DNA of 36,306 bases from an uncultured Clostridia bacterium (GTDB lineage: Bacteria > Bacillota > Clostridia > TANB77 > CAG-508): NCBI GenBank assembly GCA_947628115.1, contig CANQYS010000015.1, forward strand, positions 1-36,306, read 5' to 3'. A model generated the notes under the pieces. The model ran no database searches, was not told the DNA's origin, and saw only the letters and a program-made list of their open reading frames with translations. The position numbers and the translations under genes were made by a program. The number at the start of each line of letters is the position of its first letter. Position 1 is the stretch's first letter. This document shows, piece after piece, positions 15,575 through 23,276 of this stretch.

Positions 15575-15889
15575 TCACTGCATCTTTTTAATTAGCTTAA
15601 TTACATCTTCCAAAATATCTAAATTTCCCATTTGTATTTCATAGGTTACACACGTTTTTAAATGGCTTTCTAATATGCTGTTTCCTAATGTTTGTAATGA
15701 CTTGCAAACTGCCGCAATTTGTATTAATACATCATCACAATATCTATCATCTGCAATCATTTGATTTATTCCTCTAACTTGACCTTCAATAATATTTAAT
15801 CTTTTAGTTAGGTTTTTCTTTTCCTCCTCTGTTCTATGTGTACTTTTCATGTTTTGTTTGCAACACTTCTCACATTTATTGCAATTCAT
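15575..15889 (-). CDS. csoR: Copper-sensing transcriptional repressor CsoR
   Basis: A 104-residue helical CsoR/RcnR-family repressor; Cu+ binding releases it from DNA. Seen: a cysteine-rich start (CNKCEKCC), the family block RTEEEKKNLTKRLNIIEGQVRGI, and the copper ligands C51 (RYCDD), H76 and C80 (ESHLKTC). The ATG at 15889 is chosen because AGAGGTG stands seven bases ahead; longer in-frame starts would run into the promoter. The N-terminal CxxCxxCC may bind extra metal and is not in the best-known CsoR proteins. First gene of the copper operon and most likely autoregulated through the operator at 15916-15932. Confidence 0.93.
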   Translation of the reverse strand: MNCNKCEKCCKQNMKSTHRTEEEKKNLTKRLNIIEGQVRGINQMIADDRYCDDVLIQIAAVCKSLQTLGNSILESHLKTCVTYEIQMGNLDILEDVIKLIKKMQ

Positions 15890-15910
15890 TATTTTCACCT
15901 CTGGTTTATA

Positions 15911-15940
15911 ATTATATACCCTATAGGGGTATATTGTCAA
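15911..15940 (-). promoter_or_regulatory. csoR operon promoter with embedded CsoR operator
   Basis: Minus strand TTGACA (15935-15940) and TATAAT (15911-15916) with an 18-base spacer. The spacer contains the dyad ATACCCCTATAGGGTAT (15916-15932), which matches the CsoR-type operator (TACCC...GGGTA). The whole promoter lies in the last codons of the histidine kinase gene: D-N-I-P-L-stop of the kinase is read from the same bases, with its TAG inside the operator. Confidence 0.88.
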
Positions 15941-17147
15941 TAAAATATTTTATTTCAAATTTTGTACCATTGCTATTAGATTCTACACTAATATTTCCAT
16001 TGTCTTTTTCAATTATCGTTTTAGATAAAGCAAGTCCTATTCCAATACTATCTGACAAAGCATTTTCTCCTTTATAAAATCTTTGAAATATATGTGGTAA
16101 ATCTTTTTTTGATATTCCATCTCCAAAGTCTTCAATATTTATAAATGAATAAACATTATTTTGTCCATAGTTTATAGCTAATTTACTTCCTTGTTTAGAG
16201 TGGTCAATGCAATTTTTTATAATATTAGTAATTGCTTCTACTTGCCACCTATAGTCACAAAGCAAGCTTGCCTTTTGGTCTCCTTGTACTTCTACATTAA
16301 TATTTTTTAAATCGCATAAAGTAGCTACATTTTGCAAACTTGCATCAATTATTAATTTAACCCAAGTCTTTTCTTTTATAAAGTCAACTGTATTTGAATC
16401 AAATTTAGATAATTTTAAAATTGCTTGTACCAAAAAGTTTATATTCATTACTTCTCTTTTTATATCTCTTATAAACTCTTCTCTTACATTGCTATCCATA
16501 TCTGGTTCATCAATTAAATTATCTAGCATAATTAATATAGATGTTAAAGGAGTTTTTAATTGATGAGAAATATCTTCAAGAGAATTCTTAAGTTCTATTT
16601 TATCTTTCATAGAATTATCTGCACTTTCTTTTAGCATTATTGTTGTTTTGTATATTTCATTTTTTAAAATTGATAATTCATCTTCAGATATTTCATCAAT
16701 ATGCAATGTATAATTTTTTTTATTTATTTCTTCTATGTATTTAGTTATTTCACTTATATCTTTATCTTTTTGCTTATTATATTTTATAAATATGCATACC
16801 AAAATTGAAAACGATAAAATTAAAAAAACAATATTTAATCCTAAAAATTTATAATAGCTTTTATTATTTTCTAAGACTATTGAATCTTTGTTAATGTCTA
16901 TACTGTATTTTTTTAATATAGCTTTATCAGTGTTTTTACTGTTTAATATTTCTAAAATTTCGCTTTCCGAAATATTAGGATAATGCTCTTTTAATTTTAA
17001 AATTATTGCAGACAATTTATTATTAAAATTTTTAGTATATGTTGCATATTCATATATATTTATTACAAGAAATATAATAAGTAAACTTATAGAAATTATA
17101 AATGTACAAATTAGATATTTTTTTAGCTTAACTTTATTTGCCATCAT
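15921..17147 (-). CDS. Sensor histidine kinase
   Basis: A 408-residue two-component sensor kinase. Seen: membrane helix about 10-32, an extracytoplasmic region of about 70 residues, second helix about 102-122, HAMP-like linker, HisKA domain with phosphorylated H195 in EDISHQLKTPLTSI, and HATPase domain with N box (ITNIIKNCIDHS), G1 box (FGDGIS), F box (IFQRFYKG) and G2 box (GIGLALSK). It overlaps the response regulator gene by 14 bases, so the pair is translated together. Its 3' end contains the promoter and operator of the copper operon, but there is no sign that the kinase itself senses copper; the ABC transporter upstream is the likelier target. The stimulus, perhaps an antimicrobial peptide or envelope stress, is a guess. 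Confidence 0.9.
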   Translation of the reverse strand: MMANKVKLKKYLICTFIISISLLIIFLVINIYEYATYTKNFNNKLSAIILKLKEHYPNISESEILEILNSKNTDKAILKKYSIDINKDSIVLENNKSYYKFLGLNIVFLILSFSILVCIFIKYNKQKDKDISEITKYIEEINKKNYTLHIDEISEDELSILKNEIYKTTIMLKESADNSMKDKIELKNSLEDISHQLKTPLTSILIMLDNLIDEPDMDSNVREEFIRDIKREVMNINFLVQAILKLSKFDSNTVDFIKEKTWVKLIIDASLQNVATLCDLKNINVEVQGDQKASLLCDYRWQVEAITNIIKNCIDHSKQGSKLAINYGQNNVYSFINIEDFGDGISKKDLPHIFQRFYKGENALSDSIGIGLALSKTIIEKDNGNISVESNSNGTKFEIKYFIDNIPL

Positions 17148-17790
17148 CTATTCTATACCCCATTCCTTTAATAGTTATAATAATATCTGTACCTAATTTT
17201 TCTCTAATTCTTTTAAAATACACAGTTACTGTGTGATCATCAACATCATTACCAGTCCACTCCCAAATTTTATCAAGTATTGTATTTCTGGTAACTACTT
17301 TGTTAATATTTAAAAATAGCAAATTAAGTAATTTTAATTCTAATGAAGTAAACTCTATATTTTGGTTTTCTTTTTTAACTACCATCTTATCCATATCAAA
17401 AATTATATCTTTAACTTTTATAACATTCTCTTTTTTAGAACGAAGCAGTATTTTATTCACTCTTGCTAGCAATTCTTTTGTACTAAATGGTTTAGTTATA
17501 TAATCTTCCGCACCAATATTAAGTCCTTTAACCACCGCTTCTTCTTCATCTTTAGCAGTTAAGAATATAGTTGGTATATTTAATGGCTTTATTACACTTT
17601 CGAAAAGGTCAAATCCATTTCCATCTGGCAAAGTAATATCTAATATAATTAAGTCGATATTATTATCCGTAATATATCTTTTTGCCTCTTTTAAGGATGT
17701 TTTAAATTGTAGAATATATCCATTTTTATCAAAAGAATATTTCAGAGCCTTGGCAATACTAATATTATCTTCAATTAATAAAATATTCAT
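17134..17790 (-). CDS. OmpR-family response regulator
   Basis: A 218-residue response regulator. Seen: receiver domain with acidic pocket E7-D8, phosphorylation site D51 (LIILDITLPDGNG), T78 and K100 (YITKPFS); C-terminal winged helix of the OmpR type (SLELKLLNLLFLNINKVV, then DHTVTVYFKRIREKLG and the closing IKGMGYRI). AGAAGGGA stands ahead of the ATG at 17790. A very strong terminator (17837-17900) separates it from the ABC permease gene, so it needs its own promoter in the short gap or depends on read-through. Direct repeats of 11-base period at 21408-21428, ahead of the ABC transporter, are a fitting binding site. Confidence 0.92.
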   Translation of the reverse strand: MNILLIEDNISIAKALKYSFDKNGYILQFKTSLKEAKRYITDNNIDLIILDITLPDGNGFDLFESVIKPLNIPTIFLTAKDEEEAVVKGLNIGAEDYITKPFSTKELLARVNKILLRSKKENVIKVKDIIFDMDKMVVKKENQNIEFTSLELKLLNLLFLNINKVVTRNTILDKIWEWTGNDVDDHTVTVYFKRIREKLGTDIIITIKGMGYRIDDGK

Positions 17791-17836
17791 ATTTATAATT
17801 CCCTTCTAACATTTTTATTATATCATAAAAAAGTGT

Positions 17837-17900
17837 CTAAAATTAGTCCGTCCGAAAAAGGAAAAAAATTTTTTTCTTTTTTCGGACGGACTAATTTTAG
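17837..17900. terminator. Long near-perfect palindrome, terminator of the ABC transporter operon
   Basis: Two 32-base arms, CTAAAATTAGTCCGTCCG followed by A-rich sequence and its complement, pair with one mismatch and essentially no loop. The minus-strand transcript from the permease gene (stop at 17912) meets it at once. The stem is much longer than a normal terminator, so it could also be a small palindromic repeat element. Confidence 0.8.
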
Positions 17901-17911
17901 TTTTTTTCTGT

Positions 17912-20551
17912 CTATATATTTTCATTCCTTATTGTTTCTATTGTGTTTTGCTTGTTTATTTTATTCATTGAGTATTTCATAATTAATGTTATAAGTAAAA
18001 ATACAACAATTATTGAAGCTACTATTGCAAATATTGGCAACTCGTAATTCATTCCACTTCCATTCCCTAAACTTCTATAGATTAAATATGATATTACTAT
18101 ACCTATTGGAATACCAAAAATCAAAGATTTTACTCCCATAAAAATACTTTCAAGTCTTATCATTTTGTTAAATTCTTTTTTTGTCATTCCAACTGATTTA
18201 AACATTGCAAATTCTTGTTTTCTAAATTCCATATTTGTAGTAATTGTATTGAATATGTTTGTTATTCCTATTAAAGAAATTACAATGATAAAGCCATAAA
18301 GGAAAATTCCTATAAGTGTAAATAAATTGTTCATCATTTTTGCATTTTCTTCTGTATTATTTAAATAATAATCTAAATCTCTTAATTCCTCATCTATATT
18401 GTCTTGGAGCTTTCCTGCATCATTTGACTGATAAAAAATATTTACTCTTTCTGTATTTACATATTTGTCAAACATTTCATCACTTAGTATAATCATTGCA
18501 CCATATTCATGATTTTTTAAACCGAAAGGAACTTTATCTGCAATATATCCAATTTCTAAATTAATTGTTTTTTCATTTGATAATTTAATATCTAATTTAT
18601 CTCCTTTTTTATAGTTATAAGCTCTCATTTGATATTTATTAGTTTCTGATTTTTCTTCATCATAAATGTTAATTTTTATATTATCAAATAAAATTGCTTT
18701 ATCTTTTATATCTTCATAGTCTAGTCCAAAACTTGAAATATACTTTTCATATTGTTCTTTTCCAATTGTGCAAATTGTAATATATCTAACCTCTTGCATT
18801 TTATCTTCTTCGTCCCTTATTAGAATTTCTGTATTTCCTATTAGTTTTTTATATTCGTCATTGTAATTTGCATTATTTAAAACTACTTCATCGCATCTAT
18901 ATACAGTAAAATCTTCTATATTATCGAGTTTAGTAGTTTCTAATACTTTTGTAAATTCATTTTTGTTTACATCTATAGATAAAGATAAATTATAGTCTTG
19001 TAATGCAAGTTCATTTTCAATACTTATAAATGCCATACTCATAAATGAATATAATCCAATAAATACAGCTACTGACACAACTATTGAAATTACTGTTGTT
19101 CTATATTTCTTTTTATTTCTTTTTAAGTTTTTGTATGATATATCTCCACCCATTCCAAATATTTTTTTAATTATTTTGGGGCTTCTTACTTTTTTTGCCT
19201 TAATTTTAATATTACTGCTATTTCTTATAGAATCTATTGGTGAAATTTTTGAGGCTTTTCTTGCACTTCTAATTGCAGATAAGTATATAGTAACTATTCC
19301 TAGTAAAACAGCTACAATTACTGATACCCAAGAAAATGCAAAATGTAAATTTATATTAATCATATCTTTCATAAAGTAATTACTTATAATTATTAAAATG
19401 TATGATGCTAAAAAGCCTAATGCTATACCAAGTGGAATGCCTATTAACCCAAGTATAGTTGCTTCGTAAAATACATTTTTCCTTATTTGCTTTTTAGTTG
19501 CGCCAATACTTCTAAGCATACCATATTGCCTAATTTTTTCTGTAATTGATATATCAAAACTGTTTTTAATGCAAAATACAGATGTAAATACAATAATTAC
19601 ACATACAACTATAACTGCACTTCCAAGTCCACCAATCGCAGAGTCATCAAGTGGATTTGTTTCAAGTAATATTAAGTATTCGTTTGCTGTATATCCATAT
19701 TTTGCCTTGTTCATTTGAGCAGCAAATTTTTCAAATTCTTCATTTGAAAAGTTTTTACCACTATTTAGCTTCTCAAAAGCATTCTCATCTACTTGCAGAA
19801 TATTTGCTGTTACTTTTAAATAATTTTTTGCTCCTGATTTAGTATATTTTGCATATACATCTACATTTCCAGAAAAGTCATTTTCATTTGCATAAGTTAT
19901 AAATGTATATCCCGGTGCAGAATATTCTTCAACACTACTTGCTGGTCTTTCTATAATACCAACTATTTTATATATTTTGGCCTTTGTATCTATTATTTTT
20001 TCGCTACTTTCATTTGTTCTACTATTCTGAAATGGATTATTTTGACTTAATTCTACTCCATCTAAGCCTACTCTTTTACCTATGTTTAATGTAATGTCTT
20101 CTCCAATATTTAAATCAATTCTTCCATTTGTTTTTAAATGTGTAGGTATTACTATTTCATTATCATTTTCTGGAAGCCTTCCTTCTACTAACCTAATAGA
20201 TAAATTTTCAAATGACTCTTTAGTAAATGCTTTAACAAAAGCATAAGGTTTATTTTCATTTTGTGAATTTTCCAAATTCGCAAATCCAATATTTTTAGTT
20301 AAATAAATATCTTCTATTTCTCTATTATTTTTAAATATTTCTATATCTTCTGTAGGAACATTATAAAATGCCATATGAAAGTTCCCTCTTTGATATGTTT
20401 CAAAACCTATTAAAGAATCTATAGCACTAGAATAAACCGAAGCAACTGCTGTAATTAATGCAACTGATAACATTATTCCTATAACTGTTACAATAGTTCT
20501 TTTTTTATTTAACTTTAAATTTTTTATAGTTAATTTATTAAGTAACTTCAT
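17912..20551 (-). CDS. ABC transporter permease (FtsX/MacB family)
   Basis: An 879-residue permease with two FtsX-like halves, the kind that expels peptide antibiotics or lipoproteins or that signals to a paired kinase. Seen: first helix after NLKLNKKRTIVTVIGIMLSV, a large extracytoplasmic domain (about 45-290), three helices (about 310-440, with the conserved YGMLRSIGATKKQIRK), a second N-terminal helix after KKKYRTTVISIVVSV, a second outer domain, and three last helices with EFAMFKSVGMTKKEFNK. The repeated E-x-x-x-x-R/K-S-[IV]-G-[AM]-T-K-K signature is diagnostic. The ATG at 20551 has GTGGAGG at normal distance; a longer reading to 20617 would run into the palindromic element and lacks such a site. 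Downstream of its ATPase gene. Confidence 0.9.
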   Translation of the reverse strand: MKLLNKLTIKNLKLNKKRTIVTVIGIMLSVALITAVASVYSSAIDSLIGFETYQRGNFHMAFYNVPTEDIEIFKNNREIEDIYLTKNIGFANLENSQNENKPYAFVKAFTKESFENLSIRLVEGRLPENDNEIVIPTHLKTNGRIDLNIGEDITLNIGKRVGLDGVELSQNNPFQNSRTNESSEKIIDTKAKIYKIVGIIERPASSVEEYSAPGYTFITYANENDFSGNVDVYAKYTKSGAKNYLKVTANILQVDENAFEKLNSGKNFSNEEFEKFAAQMNKAKYGYTANEYLILLETNPLDDSAIGGLGSAVIVVCVIIVFTSVFCIKNSFDISITEKIRQYGMLRSIGATKKQIRKNVFYEATILGLIGIPLGIALGFLASYILIIISNYFMKDMININLHFAFSWVSVIVAVLLGIVTIYLSAIRSARKASKISPIDSIRNSSNIKIKAKKVRSPKIIKKIFGMGGDISYKNLKRNKKKYRTTVISIVVSVAVFIGLYSFMSMAFISIENELALQDYNLSLSIDVNKNEFTKVLETTKLDNIEDFTVYRCDEVVLNNANYNDEYKKLIGNTEILIRDEEDKMQEVRYITICTIGKEQYEKYISSFGLDYEDIKDKAILFDNIKINIYDEEKSETNKYQMRAYNYKKGDKLDIKLSNEKTINLEIGYIADKVPFGLKNHEYGAMIILSDEMFDKYVNTERVNIFYQSNDAGKLQDNIDEELRDLDYYLNNTEENAKMMNNLFTLIGIFLYGFIIVISLIGITNIFNTITTNMEFRKQEFAMFKSVGMTKKEFNKMIRLESIFMGVKSLIFGIPIGIVISYLIYRSLGNGSGMNYELPIFAIVASIIVVFLLITLIMKYSMNKINKQNTIETIRNENI

Positions 20552-20597
20552 TATATTTCCTCCACTTATTTTATTAAATATCAAGTTTGAAAAAAGA

Positions 20598-20694
20598 ATT
20601 AGTATATTGCTAGGCATTCAAGAAAGAAATACCGGAGGCGTACTTTGGTACGTTGAGGATTTTCTTTCGAAGAATAACGACGCAAGATGCTAAT
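20598..20694. repeat. Palindromic repeat-like element between ABC transporter genes
   Basis: An imperfect palindrome of about 97 bases. Outer arms: ATTAGTATATTGCTAGGCATTC against GAATAACGACGCAAGATGCTAAT, each given here in part as similar complements; next GAAAGAAAT against ATTTTCTTTC; centre GGCGTACTTTGGTACGTTG. It is richer in G+C than its surroundings. The form suits a dispersed palindromic element that folds in RNA within the operon and could lower permease expression relative to the ATPase. Only one copy lies in this window, so its repetitive nature is inferred. Confidence 0.55.
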
Positions 20695-20701
20695 TATTTT
20701 T

Positions 20702-21367
20702 TTAAACTGTTAATTTGCCATCTTCTATCTTAATAATCCTATCAGCACATTTTGCAATTTCCATATTGTGTGTAATCATAATAATTGTTTGTTTTAATTC
20801 TTTATTAGATTTTTTAAGTAGTGCAACAATTTCATCACTTGATTTTGAGTCTAAATTTCCAGTTGGCTCATCTGCTAAGATAATAGTTGGGTTTGTAATT
20901 AGGGCTCTACCTATACTTGTTCTTTGCTGTTGTCCACCTGATAATTCATTTGGCAAGTGTGTTTTTCTGTTTTGCAAACCTAATAAAATTAACATTTCAT
21001 CTAATTTTTGTTTATCAATTTCACGATTATCCAGTGATAAAGGTAAAGTAATGTTTTCTTCAACATTTAAAATTGGTATTAAGTTATAAAATTGATAAAT
21101 TAGTCCTACTTGTCTTCTTCTAAATATTGCAAGTTTATCGTCATTTAACTCAAAAATATCTTTTCCATCTACATATACTTTGCCTGATGTTGGTCTATCA
21201 ACTCCTCCTATTAAATGAAGCAATGTTGATTTACCGCTTCCAGAGGCTCCTACTATTGCAACAAATTCTCCTTTTTCCACAGAAAACGAAACATTATCTA
21301 ATGCAACAACTTTTGCCTCATCCTTTCCATATATTTTAGTTAAATTTTTTACTCTTAAAATTTCCAT
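20702..21367 (-). CDS. ABC transporter ATP-binding protein (MacB/LolD type)
   Basis: A 221-residue ATPase that drives the FtsX-type permease encoded next. Seen: Walker A G-A-S-G-S-G-K-S-T (40-48), Q loop in LIYQFYNLIP (about 89-98), signature LSGGQ (142-146), Walker B ILADEPTGNLD (163-173) and switch histidine H200 in MITHNM. The residues around Q and the LDS after Walker B are typical of the MacB subfamily. AAGGAGG stands ahead of the ATG at 21367. First gene of the operon, behind a promoter with probable response-regulator repeats. Confidence 0.95.
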   Translation of the reverse strand: MEILRVKNLTKIYGKDEAKVVALDNVSFSVEKGEFVAIVGASGSGKSTLLHLIGGVDRPTSGKVYVDGKDIFELNDDKLAIFRRRQVGLIYQFYNLIPILNVEENITLPLSLDNREIDKQKLDEMLILLGLQNRKTHLPNELSGGQQQRTSIGRALITNPTIILADEPTGNLDSKSSDEIVALLKKSNKELKQTIIMITHNMEIAKCADRIIKIEDGKLTV

Positions 21368-21392
21368 TTCAAAAATTCCTCCTTACATTTAG

Positions 21393-21428
21393 ATTATATA
21401 ACAACCAAAGTTACAACTAAGTTACAAA
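21393..21428 (-). promoter_or_regulatory. ABC operon promoter with 11-base direct repeats, probable OmpR-family site
   Basis: Minus strand TATAAT at 21393-21398. Upstream of it, given on the plus strand, AAGTTACAAC (21408-21417) and AAGTTACAAA (21419-21428) are direct repeats with 11-base period that take the place of a poor -35 box. This is the usual form of a site where an OmpR-type regulator dimer activates transcription. The regulator encoded at 17134-17790 is the natural candidate. Confidence 0.6.
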
Positions 21429-21518
21429 ATAAAAATTTTATAGATTTGAAGCAGTAACATGTATTTACTAATATTACAATTGTTTATAACATTTGAAAAT
21501 TAAGTATTAAGATTAAAA

Positions 21519-21557
21519 AAATTATAGAAATTATATCTGCTATAATTTCTATAATTT
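21519..21557. terminator. Terminator after the thioesterase gene
   Basis: Perfect 16-bp stem AAATTATAGAAATTAT / ATAATTTCTATAATTT with a 7-base loop, about 40 bases past the minus-strand thioesterase stop codon. Confidence 0.7.
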
Positions 21558-21597
21558 GATTTAGAACATCAAAATTTGGATAAATTTATTAATTACT

Positions 21598-22014
21598 TTA
21601 TTTTTCTAATAGACTTTCAAATTTATCGCTAAATTCTTTATTATATTTTTTTAAATTAATTGGTTTTAAATTTTTATTAGTAAAACAATGCTTTGTTTCT
21701 ACTATAAGTACTGTTTTCCCTGTTTTTTTATCTTTTACATCATATCCAACTGTCATTCTTACACCTGAATACTCTTTTATATGTGGAATTATTTCTAATA
21801 TGTCTCCAAATGTAACATGATACTTATATTCGCAGTTAACTGCCAATACTGGAATTGTTATTCCATTTTCTTCTAATAAATCAAATGGCATTCCTATTTG
21901 TTCTAGCCACGCACATCTTGTTTCTTCCAAAAATCTTATATAATTGGAATGATGTACTACTCCCATTTTATCTGTTTCATAATAATTTATTTTTCTTTCA
22001 AATTTAAAACTCAT
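21598..22014 (-). CDS. Acyl-CoA thioesterase (4HBT / YbgC-FadM family)
   Basis: A 138-residue hot-dog fold thioesterase. Seen: the family signature YYETDKMGVVHHSNYIRFLEE with the catalytic aspartate at 15 and the two histidines at 21-22, then MPFDLLEENGI and the strand pattern VNCEYKYHVTFGDILEI and RMTVGYDVKDKKTGKTVLIVETKHCF. Length and order match the YbgC/FadM group, which hydrolyses acyl-CoA thioesters in the cytoplasm; chain length of the substrate cannot be told. GAGGATAAA stands ahead of the ATG. Single gene with its own terminator. Confidence 0.88.
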   Translation of the reverse strand: MSFKFERKINYYETDKMGVVHHSNYIRFLEETRCAWLEQIGMPFDLLEENGITIPVLAVNCEYKYHVTFGDILEIIPHIKEYSGVRMTVGYDVKDKKTGKTVLIVETKHCFTNKNLKPINLKKYNKEFSDKFESLLEK

Positions 22015-22191
22015 TTTATCCTCGTATAATTAAAACATACAAAATATTCCAATTATACTCTCCTTTCTTTTTTAAATTTTGTATAACAACTTCTATTGTA
22101 GTTACATTTCTTTTATTTGTCAATAAATAGTATTTAACATATTATTATATTAAGCATATATTGTATTATGTATACTTATGGTGGTGAATAT

Positions 22192-22827
22192 ATGTTTTTA
22201 AATTGCATCTTAATAGCATTATCTGTTAGTATAGATTCTTTAGGAATTGGAATTACATATGGTATAAAAGGTACAAAGATAAATATTACTTCAAAAATTA
22301 TTCTTTTTTACACTTCTTTAATAATTGTAACTTTTGCAACTAAATTAGGAAATCTTATAACTTCTATATTTTCTAATTTTATTGCAAATTTAATAGGCTC
22401 TACAATGCTTATATTTATGGGGTTTTGGGTTATTTTTCAATCGTTTAATAAAAAAATTATTGTATATAAAAAATATAAGTCTAAAATATATAATTTTTTT
22501 ATTAAATCCTTTAGAATAGCTATTCAAATAATAAAAAAACCTATATATTCCGATTTAGATAATTCAAAAATAATAGATTCAAAAGAAGCTTTATATTTAG
22601 GATTGGCTTTATCTGTAGATTCATTATGTGTAGGAATTAGCAGTAGTATGATAGAATTAAATTCTAATCTTTTTCCCATTTTAGTGTCTACTTTTCAGTT
22701 ATTATTTATTTCATTTGGTAATTTATTAGGCAAAAAGTTAAAAAACAGTTTAAAATTTCCAGAAAATATATATTCTATATTATCAGGAATTCTTTTAATT
22801 TTAATTGGATTATTTAAATTTTTGTAA
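22192..22827 (+). CDS. ytaF: Sporulation membrane protein YtaF-like (MntP superfamily)
   Basis: A 211-residue membrane protein with six helices in two halves, each opening with the family signature: ALSVSIDSLGIGITYG (about residues 7-22) and LALSVDSLCVGIS (about 138-150). The repeated S-x-D-S motif is shared with the manganese exporter MntP; the charged middle loop (about 82-125) and overall length fit YtaF, seen in spore-formers. The ATG at 22192 is preferred to 22168 because GGTGGTG lies six bases ahead. The tRNA-Pro promoter starts within ten bases of its stop codon. Transport activity is not proven for the family. Confidence 0.82.
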   Translation: MFLNCILIALSVSIDSLGIGITYGIKGTKINITSKIILFYTSLIIVTFATKLGNLITSIFSNFIANLIGSTMLIFMGFWVIFQSFNKKIIVYKKYKSKIYNFFIKSFRIAIQIIKKPIYSDLDNSKIIDSKEALYLGLALSVDSLCVGISSSMIELNSNLFPILVSTFQLLFISFGNLLGKKLKNSLKFPENIYSILSGILLILIGLFKFL

Positions 22828-22835
22828 AAAAGGTA

Positions 22836-22864
22836 TTGCAAACCTAGAAAAAATATGCTATTAT
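22836..22864 (+). promoter_or_regulatory. Promoter of tRNA-Pro
   Basis: TTGCAA (22836-22841), 17-base spacer, TATTAT (22859-22864), start expected about 20 bases ahead of the tRNA. Same -10 sequence and spacing as the tRNA-Arg promoter. Confidence 0.7.
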
Positions 22865-22889
22865 TTATTGGTGTTAAATTTATATATTC

Positions 22890-22965
22890 CGGGGTGTAGC
22901 TCATTTGGTAGAGCGCGTGGTTTGGGACCATGAGGTAGCACGTTCGATTCGTGTCACCCCGACCA
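22890..22965 (+). tRNA. tRNA-Pro(UGG), CCA encoded
   Basis: Full cloverleaf: acceptor CGGGGTG/CACCCCG, D arm GCTC/GAGC, anticodon stem CGTGG/CCATG with loop TTTGGGA and anticodon TGG at 22923-22925, T loop TTCGATT, discriminator A and encoded CCA. Confidence 0.97.
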
Positions 22966-23014
22966 TTTTTTTATAATTTTTAGAGAACTTTTAAAAACTC
23001 TAAAATGTCGAAAC

Positions 23015-23052
23015 AGTATTAATCAATAGGTTTTGATTGATACTATTTTTTT
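23015..23052 (+). terminator. Terminator downstream of tRNA-Pro
   Basis: AGTATTAATCAA and TTGATTGATACT pair over 12 bases (one T-G) around a 6-base loop, followed by a run of T. It lies about 50 bases after the tRNA. Confidence 0.75.
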
Positions 23053-23091
23053 ATGCAGTTTTATAAAATTCTCTTAAAACTGATAAAAAAG

Positions 23092-23154
23092 TTCTAGAAT
23101 TGTGGCTCTAGAATTTTTAGAAATAAAAAATTTTGTTCTAGAAAAGTTCTAGAA
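23092..23154. repeat. Cluster of four TTCTAGAA-type palindromes
   Basis: TTCTAGAA occurs at 23092-23099, 23136-23143 and 23147-23154, and as CTCTAGAA at 23106-23113. Each is self-complementary and neighbours can pair with each other. They lie in the gap between the tRNA-Pro terminator and the MMPL gene terminator, where no gene is seen. Could be an operator array or an eroded terminator set. Confidence 0.45.
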
Positions 23155-23238
23155 AATTTTATATTAAGTGAAAATGATAATTTAAATTCATAAATAGTAG
23201 ATTTAAAGATGAAACATGAAATTAAACTCAATAACACA

Positions 23239-23270
23239 AAAGCAAGAAATTTTAAATAATTTCTTGCTTT
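23239..23270. terminator. Terminator of the MMPL gene
   Basis: Perfect 13-bp stem AAAGCAAGAAATT / AATTTCTTGCTTT, 6-base loop, six bases past the MMPL stop codon on the minus strand. Confidence 0.8.
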
Positions 23271-23276
23271 ATTAAT

